Part shown: positions 1 through 10,500 of the stretch, piece after piece
Position numbering within the stretch: position 1 is the first letter of the stretch
How the letters are laid out: each line of letters begins with the position of its first letter
NCBI GenBank assembly: GCA_002706765.1
Contig: PAJV01000008.1
Location: 42,241 to 106,240, forward strand
DNA length: 64,000 nucleotides
Origin: Gimesia sp.
Lineage (GTDB): Bacteria; Planctomycetota; Planctomycetia; Planctomycetales; Planctomycetaceae
Direction of reading: 5' to 3'
Notes under the pieces: generated by a model
Told to the model about the DNA's origin: nothing
The model's input: only the letters and a program-made list of their open reading frames with translations
Database searches by the model: none
Position numbers and translations under genes: made by a program

Positions 1-71
1 AACACTCACTTCATTGAGAATTCCCCTTTTCGCCTGATGGGAATGTCGCTATACTTCCCCCGCATTTCTCA

Positions 72-87
72 TTTACCATTTGGTAAA
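72..87. repeat. Short perfect inverted repeat upstream of the DUF1207 gene
   Basis: TTTACCA and TGGTAAA form a perfect 7-bp inverted repeat around a 2-nt centre, about 100 bp before the GTG start at 186. It could be a dimeric regulator's operator or chance; no T-run follows, so it is not a terminator. The rest of 1-185 shows no convincing gene. Confidence 0.3.
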
Positions 88-185
88 GCACCTCTCTCAA
101 CGTTCAACTTTTCTACTCCTCTCTCTCAATTACCATTCCAGTCACAGCAACTTACTGCTGCGGTTCGCAATAAGGAGCCTCGCAG

Positions 186-1391
186 GTGAGGTTATATCTT
201 CCATTATCCGTTCAACATTTCCTGTGGGGAGTGCTGGTGAGCGCTGTCTGTGCCAATCTGGAAGCACAACAGTTTGCCAGTTCACAGCCATTTATGGCTC
301 CGTCTCCCCATGCAAATGCAACTCAGGGACCAAGCCAGGCGCAACGATACCTGGAGAATCAATATGAAAATCGACAACAGAATCCGATTCAACTGGGACT
401 TCCTTTACATCAGACCGAATCCATAAGAACGGTCAGCGGCCAGCAGGAGATCAGTCGCAACCTGCCTCCCCTGTATTCCCAGGCCAGGCTGGAATCTGAT
501 CTGCTGCCAGACCAGATTCAGCGTGTTAATTCTGGTCAACCTGCATTTGACTCGTACCCAGAGTTCGATGCCATGACTGAGCCAGAGGATATGTATTCGG
601 ACTCCATCGAACAGTTATGCGCCGAAAGCTGTTGGGGGTGGACGGTCTTGCCTACTGATTTGCTCTACAAGTCTTATCTGGCAGGGCCTAAAGAGTCTCG
701 AATGGCATTGGCCATCCTGCATGAAAAAGATATTGGCTGGCAGATGGAACTGGAAGCAGGTGCCCGTGTTGGTATTTTAAGATACGGCTCGCTGAATGAT
801 AATGTCCTGGAAGGCTGGCAGTTAGATGTCGAAGGAGCTGGCCCGCCTCGCTTGAATATGGAAGAAGAAATGGACCTCGATGCCACCGATTTCCGCGTAG
901 GCGTTCCTTTAACCTGGAGACGAGGCGCTTACCAGGCGAAGTTTGCGTATTATCATACCAGTGCCCACGCCGGGGATGAATACGTCGAACGGAATCCCGG
1001 GTTTCAGCGAATCAATTATGTACGTGATGCGTTTGTCTTAGGCGGTGGTTACTTTCCTGATCCGGATTTACGACTCTACGCTGAAATTGGCTATGCATTT
1101 AATACAGACGGCGGTGCGCAACCTTGGGAACTCCAGTTCGGTGCTGAGTTCAGTCCAGTAGAACATTCCGGGATTTTTGGGGCTCCCTTCTGGGCCATAA
1201 ACGGTTATTTACGCGAAGAAGTTAACTGGGGCGGCAATGTGAATATCATGGTTGGCTGGCAGTGGCGTGGTGATCGAAACAACCATCTGTTCCGAATCGG
1301 CCTGCAATACCTCGATGGAAAAACCATGCAATATGCGTTCTTTAACAACTCGGAGCAGTTTGTCGGTTTTGGTACCTGGTACGATTTCTAG
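186..1391 (+). CDS. DUF1207 family exported protein
   Basis: A 401-residue protein that I recognise as a DUF1207 member, a family found mainly in Planctomycetes and of unknown function. The N-terminus is a signal peptide ending near residue 28. A low-complexity linker rich in Gln, Pro and Ser runs to about residue 130. The conserved domain follows, starting at CWGWTVLP with the typical LLYKSYLAGPKESR segment. The rest alternates aromatic and polar residues (for example GWQWRGDRNNHLFRIGLQYLDG) and ends in Phe, which resembles an outer-membrane beta-barrel; that localisation is inferred. The start is GTG with AAGGAG at 172-177, 8 nt upstream. A longer frame at 80-367 lies in another frame and is rejected. 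It stands alone in front of the cobA-hemD gene. Confidence 0.8.
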   Translation: MRLYLPLSVQHFLWGVLVSAVCANLEAQQFASSQPFMAPSPHANATQGPSQAQRYLENQYENRQQNPIQLGLPLHQTESIRTVSGQQEISRNLPPLYSQARLESDLLPDQIQRVNSGQPAFDSYPEFDAMTEPEDMYSDSIEQLCAESCWGWTVLPTDLLYKSYLAGPKESRMALAILHEKDIGWQMELEAGARVGILRYGSLNDNVLEGWQLDVEGAGPPRLNMEEEMDLDATDFRVGVPLTWRRGAYQAKFAYYHTSAHAGDEYVERNPGFQRINYVRDAFVLGGGYFPDPDLRLYAEIGYAFNTDGGAQPWELQFGAEFSPVEHSGIFGAPFWAINGYLREEVNWGGNVNIMVGWQWRGDRNNHLFRIGLQYLDGKTMQYAFFNNSEQFVGFGTWYDF

Positions 1392-1524
1392 GCTGTGGCC
1401 AGTATTACTTGAACATCTCCCAGGCCATTTGAACCGGGTATAGCAGATTAAGCGATGCTCTGTTTGAATGTGGCATCTTCCAGAGCCTGAACCTGGCACT
1501 GCTGCTCGCCATCCTTGAAAACTC

Positions 1525-1533
1525 TGCTATAAT
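1525..1533 (+). promoter_or_regulatory. Extended -10 promoter of the cobA-hemD gene
   Basis: TGCTATAAT matches an extended -10 element (TG-N-TATAAT) and ends 54 nt before the ATG at 1588. No good -35 hexamer sits 17 nt upstream, which is normal for extended -10 promoters. Sequence match only. Confidence 0.45.
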
Positions 1534-1587
1534 GTCGCTTTACATCTATCTTAAAGCGATTAATTGTTGTGGAGTGATATAAATCTG

Positions 1588-3117
1588 ATGGCGGGGGGGA
1601 AAGTCTATTTAGTTGGTGCAGGTCCCGGGGATCCCGGTCTGATAACCATTAAAGGCATCGAATGTCTTAAGCAGGCAGATCTGATACTGTATGACGGGCT
1701 TGTCAATCCACTTCTTTTGGAACATGTTTCTTCTGAAGTGGAGCGTACCTGTCGGGTCGCCGAGGGTTGCCAAAACCGTCGTGTGCTTAAACAGGATGAA
1801 ATTAATGAGCGTTTAATTGCTGCTGCCCGAGAAGGTAAAACGGTAGTACGACTCAAAGGGGGAGACCCTTTTATCTTTGGTCGAGGCAGTGAGGAAGCGG
1901 CGGCACTGCGTGAGGCTGGAATCGACTTCGAAATTGTGCCCGGCATCACCGCTGCGACAGCCGCCGCCGGCTATGCGGGCATCTCAGTCACGCATCGTGC
2001 CCACGCATCAGCGGTTGCCTTGATCACCGGACATGAAGATCCCACGAAACCCGATTCTTCGCTGGATTACGAAGCACTAAGCCGCTTCCCCGGTACTTTG
2101 GTATTTTATATGGGGCTGCATAACCTCAAACATATCGTGAGTTCCTTAATTGAGGCAGGCAAATCAGGTGATACTCCCGCCGCCGCTATTAGCCGCGGCA
2201 CAACTCCTTTTCAAAAAACGGTTCAATCTACACTGAAAGGTTTGCCCGAGTCTGTCCAGAACGCCGGACTGGTAGCGCCGTCGCTGATTGTGATAGGTGA
2301 GTGTGTGACATTACGGGATCAGATTGCCTGGTTCGAACAGAAACCTCTGTTCGGGCTGCGAATTGGAATTACCCGGTCCGAAGATCAGTCCGAATCCGAA
2401 ATTCAGCAGGCAATCCGACTGGGCGCACAGCCGGTGTTGTTACCCACAATTGAAATCAGCCAGCCTGCAGACTGGGCCCCCGTTGATCAGGCAATCTCGC
2501 GCCTGAAGGACTATGATTGGCTGGTCTTCACCAGTGCCAATGGTGTGCGGTATTTCATGGATCGTCTCTGGGAGCTGGGATTGGATTCCCGACAGCTTTC
2601 TCATTTAAAAATAGCGACAATTGGCCCCTCTACGGCGGAAGCACTTCTGGCATATCGAATACGGGCGGATCTGGTGCCTCCTCAATATCGGGCAGAAGCT
2701 CTTGCTGAATCGCTTAAACCACTGGCCACAGGACAAAAACTGCTCTGGGCAGGAGCTAACCGGGGAAGAGAAGTATTGATCACTGAACTGGCAGAAGTCT
2801 CCGCGACTGTCGATAAAATAGTGGTTTATGAAAATCATGATGTCTCAGCCTGGAATGAAGAGAGCCTGAAACTGCTGGAGTCAGGTGAAGTTGACTGGGT
2901 GGGATTGAGCAGTCCTTCGATTGCGCGAAATTTCGAGCGGCTCTTAACAGATGCGGCGCGTGCGCAACTGGGAAAATCGATCAGACTGGCCAGTATCAGT
3001 CCCGTAACAAGTCAAGCCGCTCAGGAAGCAGGGTTGCAGATTGACGTAGAAGCCAAAGACTACCATTGGGATGGAATTTTCACTGCAATTCAGCAATATG
3101 CGGCATCAGGTCCCTGA
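1588..3117 (+). CDS. cobA-hemD: Uroporphyrinogen-III C-methyltransferase / uroporphyrinogen-III synthase fusion
   Basis: A bifunctional tetrapyrrole enzyme of about 509 residues. The N-terminal half is an SAM-dependent uroporphyrinogen-III methyltransferase: VYLVGAGPGDPGL near residues 6-18 and RLKGGDPFIFGRG near residue 90 are family hallmarks, and the domain ends near residue 245. The C-terminal half (about 255-509) has the bilobed uroporphyrinogen-III synthase pattern, with DWLVFTSANGVRYF and a closing GLSSPSIARNF segment. Together it would close hydroxymethylbilane to uroporphyrinogen III and methylate it to precorrin-2 for siroheme or B12. An upstream in-frame TTG at 1564 exists, but ATG 1588 has GGAGTG upstream and places the nucleotide-binding loop at the usual distance. 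HemC lies far away at 59.4 kb, so the pathway is not one operon. Confidence 0.93.
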   Translation: MAGGKVYLVGAGPGDPGLITIKGIECLKQADLILYDGLVNPLLLEHVSSEVERTCRVAEGCQNRRVLKQDEINERLIAAAREGKTVVRLKGGDPFIFGRGSEEAAALREAGIDFEIVPGITAATAAAGYAGISVTHRAHASAVALITGHEDPTKPDSSLDYEALSRFPGTLVFYMGLHNLKHIVSSLIEAGKSGDTPAAAISRGTTPFQKTVQSTLKGLPESVQNAGLVAPSLIVIGECVTLRDQIAWFEQKPLFGLRIGITRSEDQSESEIQQAIRLGAQPVLLPTIEISQPADWAPVDQAISRLKDYDWLVFTSANGVRYFMDRLWELGLDSRQLSHLKIATIGPSTAEALLAYRIRADLVPPQYRAEALAESLKPLATGQKLLWAGANRGREVLITELAEVSATVDKIVVYENHDVSAWNEESLKLLESGEVDWVGLSSPSIARNFERLLTDAARAQLGKSIRLASISPVTSQAAQEAGLQIDVEAKDYHWDGIFTAIQQYAASGP

Positions 3118-3163
3118 AAATTCGAACCAGGCCTTCAGCCTAAATCGGACAAAGAGGTTGCTA

Positions 3164-3192
3164 TTGACGTGAATTGAAATATTTACGATATT
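3164..3192 (+). promoter_or_regulatory. Putative sigma-70 promoter
   Basis: TTGACG and GATATT separated by 17 nt, about 130 nt before the ATG at 3322. The match is 5/6 and 4/6 to consensus; it is the best candidate to drive the 3322-5587 gene pair. Confidence 0.35.
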
Positions 3193-3321
3193 GCTCACCC
3201 ATGAAATGAGGATGTAGTTTTCAGAAGCGCAATCTGAACTCTGGAATCATCTAATCCTCCTTTTCAGCATGTAAAAATCTGAAACATTGATCACATTGTC
3301 AGGCCAGGGAAGGCTAAACTG

Positions 3322-3993
3322 ATGCGATTTATTAAACGTGGACTCAGCTATCTGACCATCGCCAGTTATGTTGGCATATTGTTATTTGGTATCCTTTGTC
3401 ATACCTTTACTTATCGAACCGGCAGTCATCCCGGCATGTATTATATTGTCTGGGATATGTTCTGTGGCTGGTCTGCCTATTCTGTCCGTACGCATATCAT
3501 CGGTGAAGGTATCAGTGGTAAGTATTATGAATTATCTCCCGGCCCCTGGGGTGATTTTTATCCCTACGGAAAGCTGGGTAGACGCCACTACGATACCACG
3601 GGAGATGCCTGGGTTCGCATGGCGATGAATACGCTCGATAAAACAGAGCATGAACCTATGCTGAGAATTCTCTGTATCGAGGAAACATGGTGTAAAAAAT
3701 ATAATCTGCCGGACATGGTCTGGGATCAGCGATATGAGGAACCCAAAGATTTCCAGAACTATTATCGTCTGCGCAGGGTGATTACCCCCGAAGGAATCGT
3801 GGCACAGTCGTATGTTCCCTGGTTGACACGCCAGGCGAGTCTGCAACTCAATGATAACCCACGCCTGATAGCAGAAATGAATCGTGGTCGTCCATTTTTC
3901 GCAGCAACGATTGGCAGTCAGGTAGAGGCCACTGCTCCCTCACAACATGACCCGAATCTTCCCGTTCACCTCGCCTCGCCAGTAGGTAATTAG
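3322..3993 (+). CDS. Membrane-anchored protein of unknown function, HTTM partner
   Basis: A 223-residue protein I do not recognise. One transmembrane segment or uncleaved signal anchor spans about residues 8-29. The remainder is soluble, probably periplasmic, and rich in aromatic residues (YYELSPGPWGDFYPYGKLGRRHYD). Cys residues occur at IEETWCKKY and nearby LCIEE, so a disulfide is possible. AAGG precedes the ATG by 9 nt. The stop is 58 bp before the HTTM gene on the same strand with no hairpin between them, so the two are probably co-transcribed. The HTTM protein is a VKGC-like membrane enzyme; this protein could be its substrate, chaperone or accessory subunit, but that is inference from order alone. 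Confidence 0.7.
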   Translation: MRFIKRGLSYLTIASYVGILLFGILCHTFTYRTGSHPGMYYIVWDMFCGWSAYSVRTHIIGEGISGKYYELSPGPWGDFYPYGKLGRRHYDTTGDAWVRMAMNTLDKTEHEPMLRILCIEETWCKKYNLPDMVWDQRYEEPKDFQNYYRLRRVITPEGIVAQSYVPWLTRQASLQLNDNPRLIAEMNRGRPFFAATIGSQVEATAPSQHDPNLPVHLASPVGN

Positions 3994-4051
3994 GTCGAAT
4001 TTTCGAGAGTCCCTTCCGTATCGAGTCGCTACATCAAACAGGATTTCAAGC

Positions 4052-5587
4052 ATGGATGCCCCAGAAGTGATTTCAAACTCAAATAATTCTCTTCGTGATC
4101 GCTTCCAGAATTTCTTTTTTGCCAAAGAAGTTCCCTACGGACTGGCGATTGTGCGAATGCTGCTCCCCATGATCCTGCTGGGAACAGTCTGTACCCGCTG
4201 GCCCTATTCGCGAGAGTTATTCTCGGCCGATGGAGCCCCAGCGCCTCTGGCCGACATTTTTCAGTACTATGACTTTCTGCCAATATTACCAGGGACGGTT
4301 GTCGTTGGTCTGTTTGCTGCACTCGGTTTTTTCCTGTTCTGCAGCAGTATTGGCTGGATGACGCGGTTTTCGCTGATTGCTTCGACGATCCTTTATACTT
4401 ATTTCTGTTTCATGGACTGCATCAGCATGGCGACGAAGTACTCCGTCATTGCAACGCATGCTATGTTTCTGCTGTCTCTTTCTCACTGTGGCGCTATCTG
4501 GTCTGTCGACAGCTGGTTAAAAGGCAGAAAACAGAGACAGTCGTGGCCTCAGTACACGAGATACGAATTACCTCGGTACGAGATCTGGCCACAAAGATTG
4601 ATGCAGATACTGATCTGTCTCGTTTACTTCGGAGCCGCGATCACAAAAATGCATACGCCCGGATACCTGGAAGGCGATCAGATCAGCTACTGGGCAATGT
4701 CGCGGTATAATAATCCTCACCCGATAGGAGAATTTATGACACTGTATCCGATTTTATTATCGGTGATGTCATATATTGCCATGATCTGGGAAATTGCCTT
4801 CGTATTCGTCGTCTGGCGTAAATGGGGCCGAATAATTGGAATAGCAATGGGAACCGCATTTCATATTGGCACCACATTTTCGCTGGGACTTTATATTTTT
4901 CCCATGGTCTCCATATCCATTTATTTCTGTTTCCTCAATTCCGAGGATGTCCAGTGGATCTCTGCCCGCGTTCGTCGGCTGTCTCGCAAGGGAGGCTGGT
5001 TTTATCAGTTTGCCACAGAACTCGGTAAATTCAGAGAACGCCTGCGGCCACAATCGCTGTCAGTCTGGCAATCTCCAGCAGCCTGGATGACCAGTATCGC
5101 AGCTGTGTTAGTTCTCAGCATCTATGTTGAACATCAACAGGACCTGTATGGACTGAGACGGGCAGAAGGTAAGCTGGCCTTGCACGAAGTGGATCCAGAA
5201 CTGGTCGCAGAAATGATGGGGCCGGAACAGGTCATGCGGGTGAAAGACAAGTTTCTTGCTGTTGATGTCGGTACACAGATGGCAGGCGGCTGGATCATTA
5301 ACCGCAAACAGGAATTCAAAGCAGGTGAAATGATTCTCGTCCAGTGTGCGCTCAATCCCCCTCATGAAGATATCTGGATTGATTGCCATTTTTGTGAAGA
5401 AACCGGTCGCATCGTACAGCGAACCGGGCAGATCGCGGCGCGTGAAAATATGCGGGCCACATTTCAGATTTATCCTCCCGAAATTCTGGAGCCCGGTAAT
5501 TACTATGTTTCGATCAGATCAAAGGGCAAGGAAGTGTTGAGGCGTTCGATCACATTACTTCCCAATCTGGCACCAGTTGCAAATTAA
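4052..5587 (+). CDS. HTTM domain protein (vitamin K-dependent gamma-carboxylase-like)
   Basis: A 511-residue polytopic membrane protein. Residues about 25-300 carry several membrane helices and the HTTM hallmark YFGAAITKMHTPGYLEGD, with Lys199 at the position that aligns with the catalytic Lys of human gamma-glutamyl carboxylase, and His271 in GTAFHIGTTFSLG. A further helix near residue 350 leads into a C-terminal soluble domain (about 365-511) that looks like a beta-sandwich. HTTM proteins are bacterial relatives of VKGC; most have no known reaction, so carboxylation should not be assumed. ATG has AGGA 8-9 nt upstream. It follows the 223-aa membrane-anchored protein and is convergent with the ceramidase-like gene, only 15 bp away. 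Confidence 0.85.
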   Translation: MDAPEVISNSNNSLRDRFQNFFFAKEVPYGLAIVRMLLPMILLGTVCTRWPYSRELFSADGAPAPLADIFQYYDFLPILPGTVVVGLFAALGFFLFCSSIGWMTRFSLIASTILYTYFCFMDCISMATKYSVIATHAMFLLSLSHCGAIWSVDSWLKGRKQRQSWPQYTRYELPRYEIWPQRLMQILICLVYFGAAITKMHTPGYLEGDQISYWAMSRYNNPHPIGEFMTLYPILLSVMSYIAMIWEIAFVFVVWRKWGRIIGIAMGTAFHIGTTFSLGLYIFPMVSISIYFCFLNSEDVQWISARVRRLSRKGGWFYQFATELGKFRERLRPQSLSVWQSPAAWMTSIAAVLVLSIYVEHQQDLYGLRRAEGKLALHEVDPELVAEMMGPEQVMRVKDKFLAVDVGTQMAGGWIINRKQEFKAGEMILVQCALNPPHEDIWIDCHFCEETGRIVQRTGQIAARENMRATFQIYPPEILEPGNYYVSIRSKGKEVLRRSITLLPNLAPVAN

Positions 5588-5602
5588 AAGGAAGCGGCGA
5601 AG

Positions 5603-7024
5603 TTACTTTTCCGCGTTCGATTTCTCCTGTTTTTTGTCTTGTGGAGATGTCACCAGTCTGCGAATGACTTCCGTGAGAACGGATTCAACTTCCGGTGACA
5701 CGAGGCTGGCACTGGGACTCGATTCATATCCTCCCTGGCTGTAAGCGATTTCAGTGCAGATGTAACCGGGACCATAATCGCCATAGGCAGCCATACAGAC
5801 GGTTTGTTGTGGGGCGAATTTTTGAGCCAGTAACTGATATTCAATAAACAGTTCGCCTGGCAAATGGAGGATGGATGCCGATTTCAGATGCAGACAGGTG
5901 ATGGGAATCTGGTGACCTTGTGAGGCACGTTGATACCAGACAAGCCGAAATGCCGCGTAAGCGCGTTCTTTGGCTGTTTGATCCTGATCATTTACGATTG
6001 CCTGTAACTGTTCCGGATCCAGATGCTGAGAAACCGGCAATGCGGTCATTTCGGTCTTCCAATGTAAATCTGCAGCAGAAACAGGCGTTTTATTCTGTGT
6101 TTTAAACGCCGACTCCATGGCGCGCTCGACGCGCTGTGCCAGAATGGGTCTCATTCTGGTAGAGCCATCATTGTATTTTCCAGCAGCAATATTTCCTGCG
6201 GCGCCGTTGAAGTAAACATTCAGGGTTCCCGGTAATGCTTTGTTTCGGGCTTCCCGCGCGATTCCCACGAATTCATAGTTCACATCACCCTGTCCATAAT
6301 AGCTTTGAGGGTGAGTGGCATAATAATTCAGAACCGCGATCGGACGATCCGCGTCCCAGAAACAGAGACATCGGAGCCAGGGGTCGATCAGCCCTTCGGG
6401 AGCATTGATGGCTTCCGGAGATTTTGATTTACTCCAACGCATGAGGCGGACTTTACCGTCTGTCCCCAGTAAACGACGATTCGAGGCAACCCGTTCTACT
6501 TTCGCTTTGCCAATTCCGAAATGCGTGACGGTCTGAGGGTTCTTCAATCCGGATCGAATCGCGTTGGCCACCTGTTCAATACACTGTCTGCCATATTTGT
6601 TGTCATAATTCTTTCCACCGAGTCCCTGGTCTTCCATGATTTTCCCTGTAGCAAAATCGATTCGGGGTGCGTCGTGCTGATGCAAAGAATGCACGGCAAC
6701 ACGCTCCGGCGTAGTTCCAGCGGCTTCGGCAAGCATTTCACGCCATGTGTCATAACCCTGATTTCCAATTCCGATGGCATCGACGGCACATAAAACGACC
6801 GGTTGTTCCTCAGAAATCAGAACCACACCCCGTGCAAAAAGAGGGGTTATGATTTTCCGGGCGGGGGCATAAGCAACCGGTACCCCAAGATCAGGAGTGA
6901 CATCTACATTGAACGTTACAATTTTCAAATTCCCAGCCTCTACAATGGGTGCCGGACCATAGACCAGAATCAGGAGAAATGAAAGAGGCAGAATGAGTGA
7001 GCGACGAGTCAGTAAGGAAAGCAT
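5603..7024 (-). CDS. Secreted neutral/alkaline ceramidase-like hydrolase
   Basis: A 473-residue exported protein. The mature part begins with NLKIVTFNVDVTPDLGVP and continues with VLCAVDAIGIG and AVHSLHQHDAPR, the pattern of the neutral/alkaline non-lysosomal ceramidase N-terminal domain, whose His residues bind zinc. A second conserved block, NYYATHPQSYYG, fits the same family. Planctomycetes carry many such proteins and few are known to act on ceramide, so substrate is open. An in-frame extension to 7120 exists, but starting at 7024 gives a clean signal peptide (LTRRSLILPLSFLLILVYG) with AGGAA just upstream. It is monocistronic by spacing. Confidence 0.8.
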   Translation of the reverse strand: MLSLLTRRSLILPLSFLLILVYGPAPIVEAGNLKIVTFNVDVTPDLGVPVAYAPARKIITPLFARGVVLISEEQPVVLCAVDAIGIGNQGYDTWREMLAEAAGTTPERVAVHSLHQHDAPRIDFATGKIMEDQGLGGKNYDNKYGRQCIEQVANAIRSGLKNPQTVTHFGIGKAKVERVASNRRLLGTDGKVRLMRWSKSKSPEAINAPEGLIDPWLRCLCFWDADRPIAVLNYYATHPQSYYGQGDVNYEFVGIAREARNKALPGTLNVYFNGAAGNIAAGKYNDGSTRMRPILAQRVERAMESAFKTQNKTPVSAADLHWKTEMTALPVSQHLDPEQLQAIVNDQDQTAKERAYAAFRLVWYQRASQGHQIPITCLHLKSASILHLPGELFIEYQLLAQKFAPQQTVCMAAYGDYGPGYICTEIAYSQGGYESSPSASLVSPEVESVLTEVIRRLVTSPQDKKQEKSNAEK

Positions 7025-7553
7025 AAAATTGATTCCTGGCAGGGGACAGAGGGGTGAAAAATAAGCTCTATCAGTTTGAAGCTGAACTCCTAACTTAAAT
7101 GGCTCTCGAGACTCAGGCAAGTTCGAGCGGGTGTTGCGCGACGAGTTCCCATTTTGAGATCGAGATTTCTCAGGAGATACCTGGTCCGAATTTCTGACGA
7201 GAGGCTCGTGCGAGTACTATGTCAGGCGGGTGAATCACCTTTTGATGTTCTCCTGTTTCATAGTCTTATTTTAGAGTTATTTTTAAATATTTTCGCAATT
7301 TCCGGTCTCTCAGTTACGTCCTATCTTCCAGACAATGAGCCAAAAAAACTATACTGAATTGTATAAACTCTGGGTTCGACGCTTTTTACGTGAATGTCCT
7401 GTCTTCCGTTCATTCTCAAAAACGCGCAGGGTACAAAATAATGTACGGGATTGTGACAATTTAAAACTTTAGAGTCTTCAACACTGTAAAACACAATTTT
7501 AGTGGCTTTGGAGACACTGCAATAAACCTGGTTACAGGCTAAGGGTGGGTTAT
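7025..7553. other. Divergent intergenic region with small inverted repeats
   Basis: No gene is supported here. It separates the minus-strand ceramidase-like gene from the plus-strand giant genes and must hold both promoters. Visible signals are TATAC-N6-GTATA at 7350-7365, GTAC-N8-GTAC at 7431-7446 and ATTGTGACAAT at 7450-7460, in an AT-rich stretch. I cannot assign a regulator. Confidence 0.35.
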
Positions 7554-10500
7554 ATGCGATATCTGAGACGCGCACCTCGTTTTCTGCTGTTTTCTTTCAT
7601 CGCCTGTTTCTGTCTGGGCATATCTGTTGTCTCCTTCGCCCAATCCTCCGTGGAAGCGGATAAGCCCGCCACCAGTCCGGACAATAAGGAGGCTGACTGG
7701 GATCGTCTGATTTATATCCCGTTCAAAAACATCAAGGACGTTTTCAATAAATCTGACGCCACGATCTTCATGCCTTACCTGGAGTACCTCGAACTCTGGG
7801 CCAGATCAGCAGGGCCCGGCACTGACCAGGAATTGAACTTTCCTGCGAAAGCTGTAGTCACCAGTTCCAGTTATCAGGCAGAGATTCAGGAGAATGTCGC
7901 TCGGATTCAATGCGATCTGACAATACAGGTTCTCGGAGACCCCTGGGTGGAAGTGCCATTACAGTTTGGTGAGGCCGCTATTGGAAAAGTCAGTTCTCCC
8001 AAGTCAAAAGTATTTTTGCGAGGGACCGGGAAAGGCAGTTATACACTATTGCTCTCAGAAAAAGGGGAACACCAGATACAGATTGAATTACTGACCCGTG
8101 TCAAGAATTCTCCTGAAGGGCGAAGTTTTGAATTTGTCTGTCCTACTGTCGGTATTACGACACTGGAACTGTTGATTCCCGAAGCCGATCAGAGCGTTAA
8201 AATTACTCCTCAACTGGTAAGACTGCCCACCAGTTCGCCCGCCGATGCCACACGCGTGAAATCCACACTGGGTGCCACCGGACAGATCAGTGCACTATGG
8301 TATCCCCGTGAAAGTTCAAAACCGGAAATGGATCTGCTGGCCAGCGTCGAGAATTCAACACTGGTATCCATTCGGGATGGCCTGGTCTATACCCAGGCAA
8401 CATTGAAGTATGACGTGCTCCGGGGAGATATGCAGTCGGCACGAATCGCCGTACCCCTGAATGACCGCATTCTGGATCTTACTTCATCTAACACTAAAAT
8501 CAAAAGCTGGAAGGTCGAGAAAAATGCAGACCGACAGGTCGTGCTGATTGAATTTCTCAATAAGTTACAGAGTGGGGCCTCCTTACAGATTCATACCGAA
8601 AAGGAAATCCCCGAGGAACCGTTTTCCATTCTGGGACTGGCCGATTCCAGGACGGATGGAATCCATGCTCTGGATGTCATTCGGGAAAGCGGGCAGATTG
8701 CCATTATCCCGGGAGAAAGTATGACTTTTACAGTGACTGAGACATCGGGAGTCACACGAAGTGAAAGCGCAGGGGTTCCGGAGAGTATTCAAAGACCGGA
8801 TGCAGTTTACTATCGCTTTTTCAATCCCTCTGCCCGGTTACAGATTAAAGTACAGCCTCTGGAAGCCCGGATTTTTGTAAGCCAATTGAGTGAATGCAGT
8901 TTTGGAGAAGACGAAATCCGCTTGGGCTCTCAGCTGACTTATGATATTCAGCGTGCCGGGATTTTCTCGTTTCAGCTGAAAGTTCCGGAACAACTGGAGA
9001 TTGATTCCGTCAATGTGGCGGGTTTGAAAGAGTACAACTTTGATAAACAGTCACGGATGTTGACGATTGCCTTACAGCAGAAATATCAGGGGCAGCTCAA
9101 AGTACAGATACGCGCCCATCGAGACCTGGAAAAAATCGATCAGGAATCAACTGTGAACGTTCCCTTACTTGAGCCAGTCAATGTGGAACGGGAAACAGGA
9201 CAGGTTGCCATCTTTGCCCCAGAGGCAATGGAACTGATTATCAGCAATCCGGATGTCATCGGCGCGCAACCATCAACTGCCTCAAGCCGTCTCAAGTCAG
9301 GCAATCTCTCGCTGGCCTCCATGTGGGATTATAACCGTCGACCGGTAGAGATCCCGGTTCAGATTCGTATCAGGCCGACGCGACTGGTTGCTGATGTCGC
9401 CACCAGTGTCGATGTGAAAGAGCAGATTGCGGAAGTGACAAGTAGAATCCATTACCAGGTCCAGTATGCAGGGGTTGACACGTTCCGTTTTGCCGTACCT
9501 GAAGCGATTGCTGACCTGGTTCAGATTCGTTCCCTCTCTCCTGGACCGGCACCCTCTATTAAACAGAAAAGTCGGTCAGAACAGGCCGTCGATGGCTGGG
9601 TGATCTGGACAGTAACGACTCAACGGAGTGTGCAGGGCCCCTATGTTCTTGAGGTACGTTACGATATTACTCCCGGCTTGCAGGCAACAGTCACCAGTCC
9701 GGAAGCTGGAGAAAAAGCGGCGGAAGAAACTGAGGGAGAGAAAAACAAAGAAACTGAACCTGAGAAAAAGAAGCCAGTTGAAACCGCAGAGGGAGATATC
9801 GCATTAAAAGAGATTGTGTTGTCTCCCCTGAAAGTTCTGGGACTGGTGAAGAGTGAGGGGGACTCACGATCACGTGAGGTTTCCCTGTCGCGAGTCTATG
9901 GTGAAATTGCTGTTCAAAAATCAAAGATGCTCTCCGTCACAACTTCAGAACTCGACGAACAACTGGATCCGATTGATATACGCGAGCTCAAACTGCTGCC
10001 CCAGGAAGGTTTCCTGGCGTTTCGGTATTTCAATCAGCCTGTGACCCTGGAACTGGCATCGACCCGGCACAAAATCCAGGATGTTGTGGAGACGATTATT
10101 CTCAAATCGCTAGTTGAAGTCGTTGTGAGTAAAGAAGGCCGGTCTACGTATCGTTGTCGCTATCTGATGAAATCCAGTGAGCGACAACAGTTGAAAGTCG
10201 CATTACCTGCGGGTATGGAACCATTGAGCATCACAGTAGCAGGGCAGCCCGTCCCTCTGGAAAAGGCAGATCAAACCCAGGATGAAGAAGGCTGGTCTAA
10301 CTATTTTGTGAATGTCGCCCGAGATCAGGCTTCGGATCAGTCTTTCCTCGTCAGCCTGCTGTTCACCAAAGCAGTGCCTCGTATTACAGACTCCTTCGGC
10401 GGTAATTTGAATTTACCCCTGCCGCGGATTGGTGGCGTTAAAGGCGAAAACGTCGTGGTCCAGCAATTGAAAACCGCGATCTGGGTACCAGATCAATACG

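Noticed and set aside
80-367. 95-codon frame upstream of the DUF1207 gene
   Set aside because: It overlaps the DUF1207 gene in a different frame, has no family resemblance and a poor ribosome site.
5588-5640. Weak hairpin between the HTTM and ceramidase-like genes
   Set aside because: The possible GCGG/CCGC pairing is short and interrupted and overlaps coding ends; not strong enough for a terminator.
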